Shown here piece after piece: positions 46,267-54,173 of a stretch of 64,000 nucleotides of DNA. Position 1 is the first letter of the stretch. The number at the start of each line of letters is the position of its first letter. Origin of the DNA: Fimbriimonadaceae bacterium. GTDB taxonomy: Bacteria; Armatimonadota; Fimbriimonadia; Fimbriimonadales; Fimbriimonadaceae. The position numbers and the translations under genes are program-made. The stretch covers positions 62,001 to 126,000 of the forward strand of contig JAIBBE010000057.1 in the NCBI GenBank assembly GCA_019694835.1, given 5' to 3'. The notes below the pieces were generated by a model. That model ran no database searches. It worked only from the letters and a program-made list of their open reading frames with translations, and was not told the DNA's origin.

Positions 46267-48629
46267 GCGCGACCCGCAAAGCCCGCCTCGAATCCCTGCA
46301 ATCCCGAAGACAACGCCTCATTGAGGACTTGTTGAGCGCGCCGACGGCCCTGGACGGCCTCCAGTGGTGTCAAGGGCATACGGAACTGGCGGACGAGGTC
46401 GTCCGGCTCGCGTTCGCGGACATCGAAACCCCGGAACTCGCGATTGTCGCGACGGGCGGCTATGGCCGATCCGAGTTAGCCCCGTATTCCGATATCGACC
46501 TCACCGTGATCCCCCTCAACGAAGCTGATCCGGGAATCGATGAGGCGATTCGCACGCTCTTTCGGTCCCTTGAGGACGCCTTTGGCCACTTTGGCCTGAG
46601 GGTGACGCCCGCCTACCAGATCATCGCCGACGCCCCCGGACTCGACCCCCACACGCGCACGGCCCTGCTCGACGCCCGCTTCGTTGCCGGTTCGACCGCC
46701 CCCCTCGACCGGCTCCTGGACCTCTACTGGGATACATTTCCCACCGGCGAGTTTCTGATCGCGAAAATCGAAGAACGCGAGGCCCAATTCCGGCGTCACC
46801 ACGAGACGCCGCTCGTGGTCGAGCCTCAAATCAAGGAGGGGGCCGGCGGATTGCGGTGTTTCCAGTGCGCCAACTGGATCGGTGCCGCGATCGGCGAACG
46901 CCCAACGAGGCCAACGGCGACCTATCGAGAAGTGCTGCGGATTCGAAACCTGCTCCAGGCCGTGGCTCGTCGCCGAATTGACCTCCTTACCCGCCCGAAG
47001 CAGGGCGAAATCGCCGAACAGACAGGGACCGATCCTTTCGAGACGGCTTCACGTTTGGCCGAGGCCATGCTCGATTTGCACCGTCACTATCGACACGCCG
47101 TCGAGCGCGTCCATGAGTCTCGGTTCATGGTCGTGGCTGGCGTGCAGGCGCTTCGAGGTGAGGCCCGAATCGATCCCTCCGCCAGCCTGGGCGCAGCCGC
47201 GATCGGGATCGGCATCGCCACCCGCCTCGGACTGCGCATTGCCGAAATCGAGAGTAGGGTCGCTGGGGGCATTGACGCGAGCGATGCTCTGACCGTGTTT
47301 GCTTCCGGCGAGGAAGTACTTCGCAATCTCGATCGATGCGGACTTTTAAGCCAGATTCTCCCTGAATTGACCGCTTGCCGCACCCTGATGCCGGACGATT
47401 CCGCCCACACGTACACCGTCTTCGAGCATACGTTTCGCGCGATCCGGTGCCTCGATCAACTCCAAACCGGTTCGGGTTGGCTCACCGAGCTCGTCGCCGG
47501 CTTCCAGGATCTCGGCCCGCTCTATCTCGCCGTGCTCCTCCATGACGCGGGGAAGGCGGTGCGGGGTGCCCCTCACAGCGAGGCAGGGGAAGACCTCGCG
47601 CTCAATGTCGGCGTCCGCCTCGACATCTCGCTCAGCGTGACAGAGACCGTTGCTTGGCTGGTGCGCCACCACCTCGAAATGGCACGCACCATTCGGATGA
47701 GGGACATCTACCTGCCCGAAACAGTGCGCGAATTTTCGTCGTTGGTCGGAACCAAAGAACGGCTAGCGATGCTGACGCTGCTCACGTGGGCGGACGTCAA
47801 CGCCGTGTCCGACACGGCTTGGACTCCCGCTCAAGATGCCTTTTTGCGCGACTTGTACGTGCAAACCGTCGAAGTCGTTCAAGAACCGCATGCACCCTCG
47901 CTTGATCCCAGCGTTTTCCGGCGGCAGGTGATGAAGCGCTTGGAGAAGGCAGAGATCCCGGAGGCGGCTCTGCGCGAATTCGTCGACAGTCTGCCTGCGC
48001 ACTACTTGCTCAGCACTTCCCCCGAACTGATTCGGGAGCATTTTCACTTCGCCCAGCGAGCACGGGCGGGTGAACGTACGATCGAACTCTTTCAGCGCGA
48101 CGACCTCCAGGCGACCGATGTCACGGTTTGTTGCTCCGACGCCCCCGGACTGCTCTCGCGTGTCCTCGGCGTCTTTTATGCCCTTGACCTTTCGCCGATC
48201 GGCCTCCGTGCGTGCACGACGGAGGGTGACGGCTCCCAGGCGGTGGCCCTCGACGTGTTTACGGTGACGTTTTCGGGTCGGCCTCTTCCAGGCGCGACCT
48301 GTGCAGAACTCGTCGAATCGTTGAATGCCGTTCTCAGCGGCGCCCTCAACGTCAGCGACTTACTCCGAAAGCGCGGGAAGGACCCAGATCGCCGCCAGCA
48401 GATCTTGAACCACACGTTCAAATCCGGCAATCCCGGCATCCTCGAAGTCCGGGCGCCACGAGGTCGCGGCATGGCGTACCGTGTATCGCGCCTCATTGCC
48501 GACCAGGGCTGGAACATCCTCGCCGCCCGGGTCGGCCAGTGGGCGGGTCAAGGTGCCGCTGCCTTTTACGTCTCCCGTCCGGATCGGCAGTCAATCGCCA
48601 CCGAACAAGTTGACGCTATTTTTCAATAG
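46263..48629 (+). CDS. glnD: PII uridylyltransferase / uridylyl-removing enzyme
   Basis: Nitrogen sensor that uridylylates PII when glutamine is low and removes UMP when it is high. It has 788 residues. The nucleotidyltransferase motif GGYGRSELAPYSDIDL is near 64-79, KEGAGGLRCFQCANWI near 194-209, and an HD domain LLHDAGKA near 423-430 with HHLE. Two ACT domains follow at the C-terminus: VTVCCSDAPGLLSRVLGVF near 619-637 and LEVRAPRGRGMAYRVSRLI near 727-745. ATG 46263 overlaps the previous stop; the open frame upstream of it runs inside the membrane-protein gene and lacks GlnD features. Co-transcription with an ECF sigma factor is unusual for this gene. Confidence 0.95.
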   Translation: MSATRKARLESLQSRRQRLIEDLLSAPTALDGLQWCQGHTELADEVVRLAFADIETPELAIVATGGYGRSELAPYSDIDLTVIPLNEADPGIDEAIRTLFRSLEDAFGHFGLRVTPAYQIIADAPGLDPHTRTALLDARFVAGSTAPLDRLLDLYWDTFPTGEFLIAKIEEREAQFRRHHETPLVVEPQIKEGAGGLRCFQCANWIGAAIGERPTRPTATYREVLRIRNLLQAVARRRIDLLTRPKQGEIAEQTGTDPFETASRLAEAMLDLHRHYRHAVERVHESRFMVVAGVQALRGEARIDPSASLGAAAIGIGIATRLGLRIAEIESRVAGGIDASDALTVFASGEEVLRNLDRCGLLSQILPELTACRTLMPDDSAHTYTVFEHTFRAIRCLDQLQTGSGWLTELVAGFQDLGPLYLAVLLHDAGKAVRGAPHSEAGEDLALNVGVRLDISLSVTETVAWLVRHHLEMARTIRMRDIYLPETVREFSSLVGTKERLAMLTLLTWADVNAVSDTAWTPAQDAFLRDLYVQTVEVVQEPHAPSLDPSVFRRQVMKRLEKAEIPEAALREFVDSLPAHYLLSTSPELIREHFHFAQRARAGERTIELFQRDDLQATDVTVCCSDAPGLLSRVLGVFYALDLSPIGLRACTTEGDGSQAVALDVFTVTFSGRPLPGATCAELVESLNAVLSGALNVSDLLRKRGKDPDRRQQILNHTFKSGNPGILEVRAPRGRGMAYRVSRLIADQGWNILAARVGQWAGQGAAAFYVSRPDRQSIATEQVDAIFQ

Positions 48630-48634
48630 GCGCT

Positions 48635-48662
48635 CCCCCTCTCCACTCCGGTGGAGAGGGGG
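48635..48662 (+). terminator. Stem-loop terminator after glnD
   Basis: CCCCCTCTCCAC and GTGGAGAGGGGG form a perfect 12-bp stem around TCCG, 5 nt after the glnD stop. It is built from the same CTCTCC-rich vocabulary as the family B and GTGGGA-loop elements, so an element may have been recruited as terminator. Confidence 0.7.
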
Positions 48663-48732
48663 CCGGGGGGTGAGGTCCGACTGAGCGAAGACCTGCTCAC
48701 GTAAGGCAAGAAGCTTGATGGGTCGCAGCGAT

Positions 48733-48843
48733 GCCGGCAGGATGCCAGCGGTACGGAGCGCGTCGGCGGCGGGTTCGCCGGCAGGATGCCAGCGGTACGG
48801 GGGCGTCCATGTCGGGTTCGCCGGCAGGTTGCCAGCGGTACGG
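48733..48843. repeat. Family C: three units upstream of rpsD
   Basis: GCCGGCAGGATGCCAGCG plus GTACGG at 48733-48756 and 48777-48800, and a GGTT variant at 48820-48843, spaced 43-44 bp apart. Each unit is itself roughly palindromic (GCCGGC...GCCAGCGGT). Further units occur in reverse orientation at about 38430, 53832 and 54039. Confidence 0.88.
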
Positions 48844-48918
48844 GGGGTTCGGGTATCATTTCTATCCGGCCTGTTGGAGGCGCGTTTTTGCCTGCCAGGA
48901 CCTGTACGCGAAACAATT

Positions 48919-49527
48919 ATGGCGACCTACCGAGGAAGAAAAACGGACATCTGCCGCAAAGTCGGCTTTAACATCTGGGGACAGACGAAGTGCCCCAGCA
49001 GCAAGCGGCCCTACCCGAGCGGTCAGCACGGACCCAACCTGAAGGACCGTCGCACCTCGGAATACGGTGAGCAGCTTCTGGCCAAGCAGGTCATCCGGCG
49101 TTACTACCACATGATGGAGAAGCAGTTCCGGAATACCTTCGAGCGAGCCCAGCGGATGCACGGCAACTCAAGCCTCAACTTCCTGCGCCTGCTTGAGCTT
49201 AGGCTCGCGACGATCGTGTGGCGACTCGGCTATGCCAAGACCATTTTCCAGGCCCGCCAAATGGTCGTCCACTGCCACATCTGCGTGAACGGCAAGGTCG
49301 TCAACATCCCCAGCTACACGCTTCGGGTTGGCGATGTGGTTTCGGTTCGGGATCGCGACGCCAGCAAGGGCATCGCCCGGATGAACCACTATGAGGGTGC
49401 CCCCGTACCCGCCTACATCGATGTCAACGTTCCCGGCATGAGCGGCAAGATCATCGCCCTCCCCGAGCGCGAGGACTTCCCCAACTTCTTCAAGGAAAGC
49501 CAAGTCGTCGAGTTCTACGCCCGCTAA
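48919..49527 (+). CDS. rpsD: 30S ribosomal protein S4
   Basis: Primary 16S rRNA-binding protein of the small subunit, 202 residues. ATG 48919 gives MATYRGRKTDICRKVGFN. The S4 N-terminal domain (RRYYHMMEKQFRNTFERA near 60-77) is followed by the S4 RNA-binding fold (LRLLELRLATIVWRLGYA near 87-104, then ARQMVVHCHICVNGKVVNI and LRVGDVVSVRDRD). It stands alone rather than in the alpha operon with rpsM, rpsK and rpoA. The 290-bp upstream region is filled with family C repeats; TATCAT at 48854-48859 is a possible -10 box. In-frame codons upstream of 48919 belong to the repeats. Confidence 0.97.
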   Translation: MATYRGRKTDICRKVGFNIWGQTKCPSSKRPYPSGQHGPNLKDRRTSEYGEQLLAKQVIRRYYHMMEKQFRNTFERAQRMHGNSSLNFLRLLELRLATIVWRLGYAKTIFQARQMVVHCHICVNGKVVNIPSYTLRVGDVVSVRDRDASKGIARMNHYEGAPVPAYIDVNVPGMSGKIIALPEREDFPNFFKESQVVEFYAR

Positions 49528-49540
49528 GTCGGTGGGTGGC

Positions 49541-49566
49541 GCCTCCATCCGTGGGAGGATGGAGGC
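49541..49566 (+). repeat. GTGGGA-loop hairpin, copy 3
   Basis: GCCTCCATCC / GTGGGA / GGATGGAGGC: perfect 10-bp stem, 13 nt after the rpsD stop. It has the same loop as the two hairpins between rpoB and rpoC, with a compensated stem. It may terminate rpsD. Confidence 0.85.
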
Positions 49567-49590
49567 ATATCCAAAGACTCGATTCGACGC

Positions 49591-49616
49591 TACGCCAGTC
49601 CAATTGGACTGGCGTA
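49591..49616. repeat. Perfect 26-bp palindrome
   Basis: TACGCCAGTCCAATTGGACT with GGCGTA completes a palindrome with no loop at 49591-49616. It lies between rpsD and pdxS next to other hairpins. Confidence 0.85.
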
Positions 49617-49628
49617 ATGTCTTTCCTC

Positions 49629-49651
49629 ACCCTCTCACTCCGTGAGAGGGT
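49629..49651. repeat. Stem-loop in the rpsD-pdxS gap
   Basis: ACCCTCTCAC and GTGAGAGGGT pair perfectly across TCC. Confidence 0.75.
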
Positions 49652-49758
49652 CGATCTCCGCGACGAAGGAGCAGAGATCGGGGGGAGTCATATTTAGGGC
49701 AAGCGAGGACCTGATCGGCACCGGACGGCCGCACCGGTCGGTGAGAGTTAGCCGCGTC

Positions 49759-49832
49759 ACCTCTCCCCCGACCCCTCTCCTCCGCCACAAAAGCTTCCCT
49801 AAGCAACGTCTAGAGGGCGCAGGAGAGGGGAG
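49759..49832. repeat. Family B element, intergenic copy
   Basis: 74 bp from ACCTCTCCCCCGACCCC to GCAGGAGAGGGGAG, with internal arms CTCTCCTCCG and the GCAGGAGAG side. It is the same length as the copy inside the ABC ATPase gene (18087-18160). The gap 49528-49985 holds no gene; apart from the listed elements, CATAAT at 49973-49978 is the likely -10 of pdxS. Confidence 0.88.
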
Positions 49833-49985
49833 CCGGAGAATCACTCCCCCAGTGTCACGCGCTCGTGCCTCGCGGTGAACGTCCCCCTCAATGGGAATTG
49901 AGGGGGATTGAAGAATCCAAACTGTACTGCTCGTCAACACATGTTTTGCAGACTGCGTACTTCATAATGAAGAGGCTGCCGTGAA

Positions 49986-50906
49986 ATGCACGGCACGCAT
50001 GGACCGACGATGAGCACGAACAACGGAAAAATGAACACCTGGCGCGAGAAAGTGGGCCTCGCTGAGATGCTGAAGGGCGGCGTCATCATGGATGTCACCG
50101 ACGCCGACCAAGCCAAGATTGCTGAAGACGCCGGAGCGGTGGCGGTCATGGCCTTGGAGCGTGTTCCGGCTGATATTCGGCGCGATGGCGGCGTCGCGCG
50201 GATGAGCGATCCTGAGATGATCCTCGGCATCAAGGAAGTCGTGTCCATTCCCGTCATGGCAAAGTGTCGCATCGGTCACTTTGTCGAGGCCGAAATCTTG
50301 CAGGCTCTCGAGGTCGACTTCATCGACGAAAGCGAAGTCCTGACCCCCGCTGACGAAGAGAACCACGTCGACAAGCACCCGTTCACGGTGCCGTTCGTTT
50401 GCGGTGCCCGAAACCTTGGCGAGGCGCTGCGTCGATGCGGCGAAGGAGCCGCGATGATCCGCACAAAGGGCGAGGCTGGCACCGGCGATGTGGTCGAGGC
50501 CGTTCGTCACATGCGGACAATCATGGCCGAGATTCGCGCCGTCCAGAATGCCCGTGAAGATGAGCTTTATGTCATCGCCAAGGAACTCCAGGCACCGCTC
50601 GAGCTGGTTCGCGAAGTCAAGAAGCTCGGAAAGCTGCCCGTCCCCAATTTCTCCGCGGGCGGCATCGCGACTCCTGCCGACGCGGCCCTCATGATGAAAC
50701 TCGGGGCAGAGACCGTTTTCGTGGGCTCCGGCATCTTCAAATCCGGCGACCCGGCTCGGCGGGCACGTGCCATCGTGGAATCCGTCCTGTTCTACACCGA
50801 GCCTAAGAAACTCGCTGAGATCAGTCGGAACCTCGGAGAACCGATGGTCGGCATCAACGTGTCATCGTTGCGAGAGGAAGAACTGATGGCTCCTCGCGGC
50901 TGGTAG
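49986..50906 (+). CDS. pdxS: Pyridoxal 5'-phosphate synthase lyase subunit PdxS
   Basis: Condenses ribose 5-phosphate, glyceraldehyde 3-phosphate and ammonia into PLP; ammonia normally comes from PdxT. About 306 residues. It has [20 protein letters not shown] near 20-39, [20 protein letters not shown] near 53-72, [18 protein letters not shown] near 93-110, [17 protein letters not shown] and [15 protein letters not shown] near 160-174. [19 protein letters not shown] phosphate loop and [18 protein letters not shown] follow. CATAAT lies 7 nt before ATG 49986, fitting a leaderless start there; ATG 50010 would give a more usual N-terminus. pdxT is not adjacent. Confidence 0.96.
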   Translation: MHGTHGPTMSTNNGKMNTWREKVGLAEMLKGGVIMDVTDADQAKIAEDAGAVAVMALERVPADIRRDGGVARMSDPEMILGIKEVVSIPVMAKCRIGHFVEAEILQALEVDFIDESEVLTPADEENHVDKHPFTVPFVCGARNLGEALRRCGEGAAMIRTKGEAGTGDVVEAVRHMRTIMAEIRAVQNAREDELYVIAKELQAPLELVREVKKLGKLPVPNFSAGGIATPADAALMMKLGAETVFVGSGIFKSGDPARRARAIVESVLFYTEPKKLAEISRNLGEPMVGINVSSLREEELMAPRGW

Positions 50907-50925
50907 CGCGTTGTAGAATGACGGC

Positions 50926-51639
50926 ATGAGCGCCCCTAGACTCGTGTCCCTCACGTTCGACGGCACTTCGCTCGGTCACCTGGAAGTCGCCGCACCCCTG
51001 CTCGAGCAGCACGGCATGCGAGGCACGTTCTATGCAGATCCGGCCACGTTGCTGACGCATGTCGAGGGTTGGCGGGCTGTCGCTGGGCGAGGCCACGAGA
51101 TCGGCAACGGATGCCTCGTCGGAGCCGCACAGCCTGATGGCAGCCTTCCCCAGTGGCCCCTTCAGACCGTCGCCGATGAGATCGATATCTCGGACGCTCT
51201 TTTGTCCGACCTCTTCCCGACCGTTGAGCATCGCTCGTTCGGCTACCCCTGGGGTAACCCGGTCTGCGGGACTGGAGAGGACTATCGATTCGCGGTGAAA
51301 GCACACTACGCAGTCGCGCGAAGCGGAACGGAGGGCCGAAATCTCCCAGTCAAGACCGATCCCCTCTACATTCGCACGATCTTGGCTGAGGGGCACTCCG
51401 GGGAAGATCTGATCCGCCTTGCCAAACCTGCAATCGAAGGCAAAGAGTGGGTTGTCTTCGCCTTTCGAGGGATCGGAGAAGGCGAGGCTGCCGTCGACCT
51501 TTCAGCCTTTCAGATGCTGCTGGACGAACTTGGCGGAGCGGAGGTCCTGCCGTTGATCGAAGCGGTCGACCGCTGGCAAGATGCCTGGCGCGACTCCGTC
51601 ACACCGAATCCAGCCGCCTTGAGGCGTGCTCCACGTTGA
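50926..51639 (+). CDS. Polysaccharide deacetylase-like protein
   Basis: A 237-residue NodB-like protein. Motif 1 is SLTFDG at residues 7-12 instead of TFDDG. Motif 2 is GHEIGNG near 56-62 instead of the usual H-x3-H (the second metal histidine is replaced by Gly). The later FGYPWGNP near 106-113 stands where RxPxG normally occurs. The fold is therefore recognisable, but loss of one metal ligand suggests altered or no deacetylase activity. No signal peptide, so probably cytosolic. TAGAAT at 50914-50919 lies 6 nt before the ATG without a Shine-Dalgarno. Confidence 0.75.
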   Translation: MSAPRLVSLTFDGTSLGHLEVAAPLLEQHGMRGTFYADPATLLTHVEGWRAVAGRGHEIGNGCLVGAAQPDGSLPQWPLQTVADEIDISDALLSDLFPTVEHRSFGYPWGNPVCGTGEDYRFAVKAHYAVARSGTEGRNLPVKTDPLYIRTILAEGHSGEDLIRLAKPAIEGKEWVVFAFRGIGEGEAAVDLSAFQMLLDELGGAEVLPLIEAVDRWQDAWRDSVTPNPAALRRAPR

Positions 51640-51651
51640 GCGAGCCCGGAT

Positions 51652-53799
51652 CTACCTCAATTTGGCGCCAATTGCCTCCAAGGCACTGACGGCACGATCG
51701 CGGACGGAGTTGGCTTCCTCGTCGGTGAGGTTCTCACCCATCTTGCGAAGCTGCATGGCGATGGCGAGGCTGTGGTGGCCTTCGGGGATACCCTGGCCCT
51801 CGTAGACGTCGAACAGCCAGTGCTTCTCCAGCACCTCGCCGGCGGCCTCGACGAGGGCGGTTTCAATCTCGCGATAGGGTGTCTTCTTCTCGATCAAGAT
51901 CGCGATGTCGCGACGGACGGCCGGGTTGCGGCTGATTTCGCGAAGCTGCATCGAATCGTCGCGCTCGGTAAAGAGTACGAGGAGGTCGAGTTCGGCGAGC
52001 ATCGTGAGTTCCGGAAGGTCGAGGGCTTCGGCGAGGTCAGGGTGGATTTGGCCGAAGATGCCGATGTGGAGGTTGCCTCGGTCGGCAAGCACGCTGGCTT
52101 GGCGCGTCGGATGAAAGCGCGGATCGAGGATCAGCGGGCGGTCGAAGTGGAAGTGGACCTTGCAGGTCGTTCCGAGTTCCTCAAGCACGCCCTTGAGACT
52201 GTAGAAATCGCTGTCCGACACCGGCGGCGTCAGCCAGTGCGGCGGGTAGAGCGCCCCCGTGCTCAGAATGGCAAGCTCGGGGCTCTCGTCCAGTTGGTAG
52301 TCGCCCTTGACGAACACCTTGCCGATCTCAAACAGGTGCAGATCCTTGCCGCCGTTGCGCCGGGCGGCTTCGACGAGGCCGGGCAGCAGGGAGTTGCGGA
52401 GGTAGCGCATCTCGGGCGAGTGCGGGTTGCGGACCTCGACGAGGCGGTTGTCTTTGAAGTCGAGCGGATGGGCGTCGCGCAGCGTGTGGCTGATGATCTG
52501 ATGAAAATCACTTCTGAGCATGCTCTCTCGCATGTCGTCGATGAACGCCTGGAGCCCGAACACTCCGCCCTGGGTCAGGGTCGCGACCGGTGCCGTTTCG
52601 GGAATGCGTTCATAGCCGTGCACGCGTCCGATTTCTTCAACAACGTCGTCCTCGCGCAGGATGTCGGGCCGCCAAGTCGGGGGCTGGGCGACGAAGTCGC
52701 CGTGCTTGCTCGGGGCGACCACGCTGACGATCGCGTTGCTGATGGCCGAGATTGGGTCTTTGTCGGTGATGCTGAAGCCGAGCTTGCGCAGGTAGTCCTT
52801 CGCCTGGTCGTCGGTCACGTCCATGCCAAGCAAGCGCACGACGCGGGACATGCGCACATGGACCGGCTTGAGGCTGAACGGCTGCGGGTAGACGTCGATC
52901 AGGCCGGGAACGATGCCTGCCCCGGAGCCCCCTCCCCAACCCTCCCCCACGGGAGTGGGAGAGGGGGTAACAATCTGCAAATACAACTCGGCAAAGCGAT
53001 TGAGGGCCGAGACCACCCCGTCCGGGTCCACCCAGCGCTCGAATCGGTAGCTGGCCTCGGTGCTCAGTCCAAGTTGCTTCCGCGTCTTGCGGACCGATGT
53101 GTTCGCGAAGTGGGCGGACTCGAGAAGCATGTTACGGGTCTCGGGTCCGACCTCGGTGTCGAGGCCACCCATCACTCCCGCCACCGCGACCGGTCGTTCC
53201 GCATCGCAGATCATCATCTGACCGGGCTGGAGTTCGTGTTCCTCGCCGTTAAGGGTCGTCAGCTTCTCGCCGGGGCGGGCCTCGCGCACGACAATCGTGG
53301 CGTTCTTGAGCTTGTCGAGGTCGAAGGCGTGAAGAGGCTGACCCTGCTCCAAGAGGATGTAATTCGTCAGGTCAACGAGCAGCGAGATCGGTCGCATTCC
53401 CGCTTGCGTCAAGCGGTCCTGCAGCCACTGCGGCGAGGTTCCGTTCTGGACATTCTGGAAGACGCGGCACGCATAGCGGGTGCAAGCGGGCGTCTCGACA
53501 TAGACCTGAACCCCGACGGGGCGAACGGCTTGGTCTTCCCAAGGGAAGCGGGCGACGCCGCGCAGGTAGAGATCGGTCGGCTTGGCGTTCGGGTCCTTGG
53601 CGAGGATTTCGCGAGCGAGGCCCATCGCCGAGAGGCCGTCGCCACGGTTGGCCATGACCTTCACATCGAGGACGGCTTCGCCCCCGACTTCGCCGAGCTC
53701 CTCAAGCTCGAACCCAGCCATCGTGAGAAGGTCGCCCAACTGCTCGGCGGTCAGCGAGGTCTGGACGAGGTCGCGCAGCATCGAAACGGGAATCTTCAT
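51652..53799 (-). CDS. pheT: Phenylalanine--tRNA ligase beta subunit lacking the EMAP tRNA-binding domain
   Basis: Beta chain of phenylalanyl-tRNA synthetase, 715 residues (about 80 shorter than usual). B1 begins MKIPVSMLRDLVQTSLTAEQ and GFELEELGEVGGEAVLD continues directly into VKVMANRGDGLSAMGLAREI at about 47-66. The roughly 100-residue EMAP/OB tRNA-binding domain normally between them is missing. B3/B4 editing region (SLLVDLTNYILLEQGQPLHA), B5 (RMSRVVRLLGMDV), the core WRPDILREDDVVEEIGR near 375-391 and a full C-terminal FDX-ACB domain (SRNPAVRRDIAILI onward) are present. Residues about 278-291 (PSPTPVGEGWGGGSG) are encoded by an inserted repeat. pheS is not adjacent. Confidence 0.95.
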   Translation of the reverse strand: MKIPVSMLRDLVQTSLTAEQLGDLLTMAGFELEELGEVGGEAVLDVKVMANRGDGLSAMGLAREILAKDPNAKPTDLYLRGVARFPWEDQAVRPVGVQVYVETPACTRYACRVFQNVQNGTSPQWLQDRLTQAGMRPISLLVDLTNYILLEQGQPLHAFDLDKLKNATIVVREARPGEKLTTLNGEEHELQPGQMMICDAERPVAVAGVMGGLDTEVGPETRNMLLESAHFANTSVRKTRKQLGLSTEASYRFERWVDPDGVVSALNRFAELYLQIVTPSPTPVGEGWGGGSGAGIVPGLIDVYPQPFSLKPVHVRMSRVVRLLGMDVTDDQAKDYLRKLGFSITDKDPISAISNAIVSVVAPSKHGDFVAQPPTWRPDILREDDVVEEIGRVHGYERIPETAPVATLTQGGVFGLQAFIDDMRESMLRSDFHQIISHTLRDAHPLDFKDNRLVEVRNPHSPEMRYLRNSLLPGLVEAARRNGGKDLHLFEIGKVFVKGDYQLDESPELAILSTGALYPPHWLTPPVSDSDFYSLKGVLEELGTTCKVHFHFDRPLILDPRFHPTRQASVLADRGNLHIGIFGQIHPDLAEALDLPELTMLAELDLLVLFTERDDSMQLREISRNPAVRRDIAILIEKKTPYREIETALVEAAGEVLEKHWLFDVYEGQGIPEGHHSLAIAMQLRKMGENLTDEEANSVRDRAVSALEAIGAKLR
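52927..52968. repeat. G/C-rich hairpin inserted in pheT
   Basis: Within pheT the minus strand reads CCCTCTCCCACTCCC, GTGG, then GGGAGGGTTGGGGAGGG. This is a near-perfect stem whose centre resembles the GTGGGA-loop hairpins between genes. It adds about 14 residues between the editing domain and B5 without breaking the frame. Confidence 0.75.
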
Positions 53800-53831
53800 A
53801 ACGGCAAAGGCATGTTACCGCGTCTCGTCAG

Positions 53832-54166
53832 CCGTACCGCTGGCAACCTCCCGGCGTCCGGACATTTGCGAGAGTCGCTTCTTCAACCTCTCCCCCAACC
53901 CCTCTCCTCCGCCGCGAAATCTGCCGGCCTCAGGAGGCTTGCGAGAGTCGCCGCTTCGAACCTCTCCCCCAACCCCTCTCCTCCGCCGCGAAACCTTTTG
54001 ACCCCGGGAAGGCAGGCGGGCGCAGGAGAGGGGAGCTCGTACCGCTGGCAACCTGCCGGCCTCAGGAGGCTTGCGAGAGTCGCCGCTTCGAACCTCTCCC
54101 CCAACCCCTCTCCTCCGCCGCGAAACTCTTCGACCCCGGAAGGCAAGCGGGCGCAGGAGAGGGGAG
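53832..54166. repeat. Composite array of family B and family C elements
   Basis: The 374-bp pheT-cinA gap (53800-54173) is almost entirely repeats. Family B copies lie at 53885-about 53920 (truncated), 53960-54035 and 54092-54166. Family C units lie at about 53832 and 54039, and a linker (CGGCCTCAGGAGGCTTGCGA) occurs twice, at about 53925 and 54057. The last copy ends 7 bp before the cinA stop codon. No gene is seen. Confidence 0.9.
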
Positions 54167-54173
54167 TCCCGAC

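Noticed and set aside
48715..48918. A 68-residue N-terminal extension of S4
   Set aside because: It translates the family C repeats; conserved S4 sequence starts at ATG 48919.
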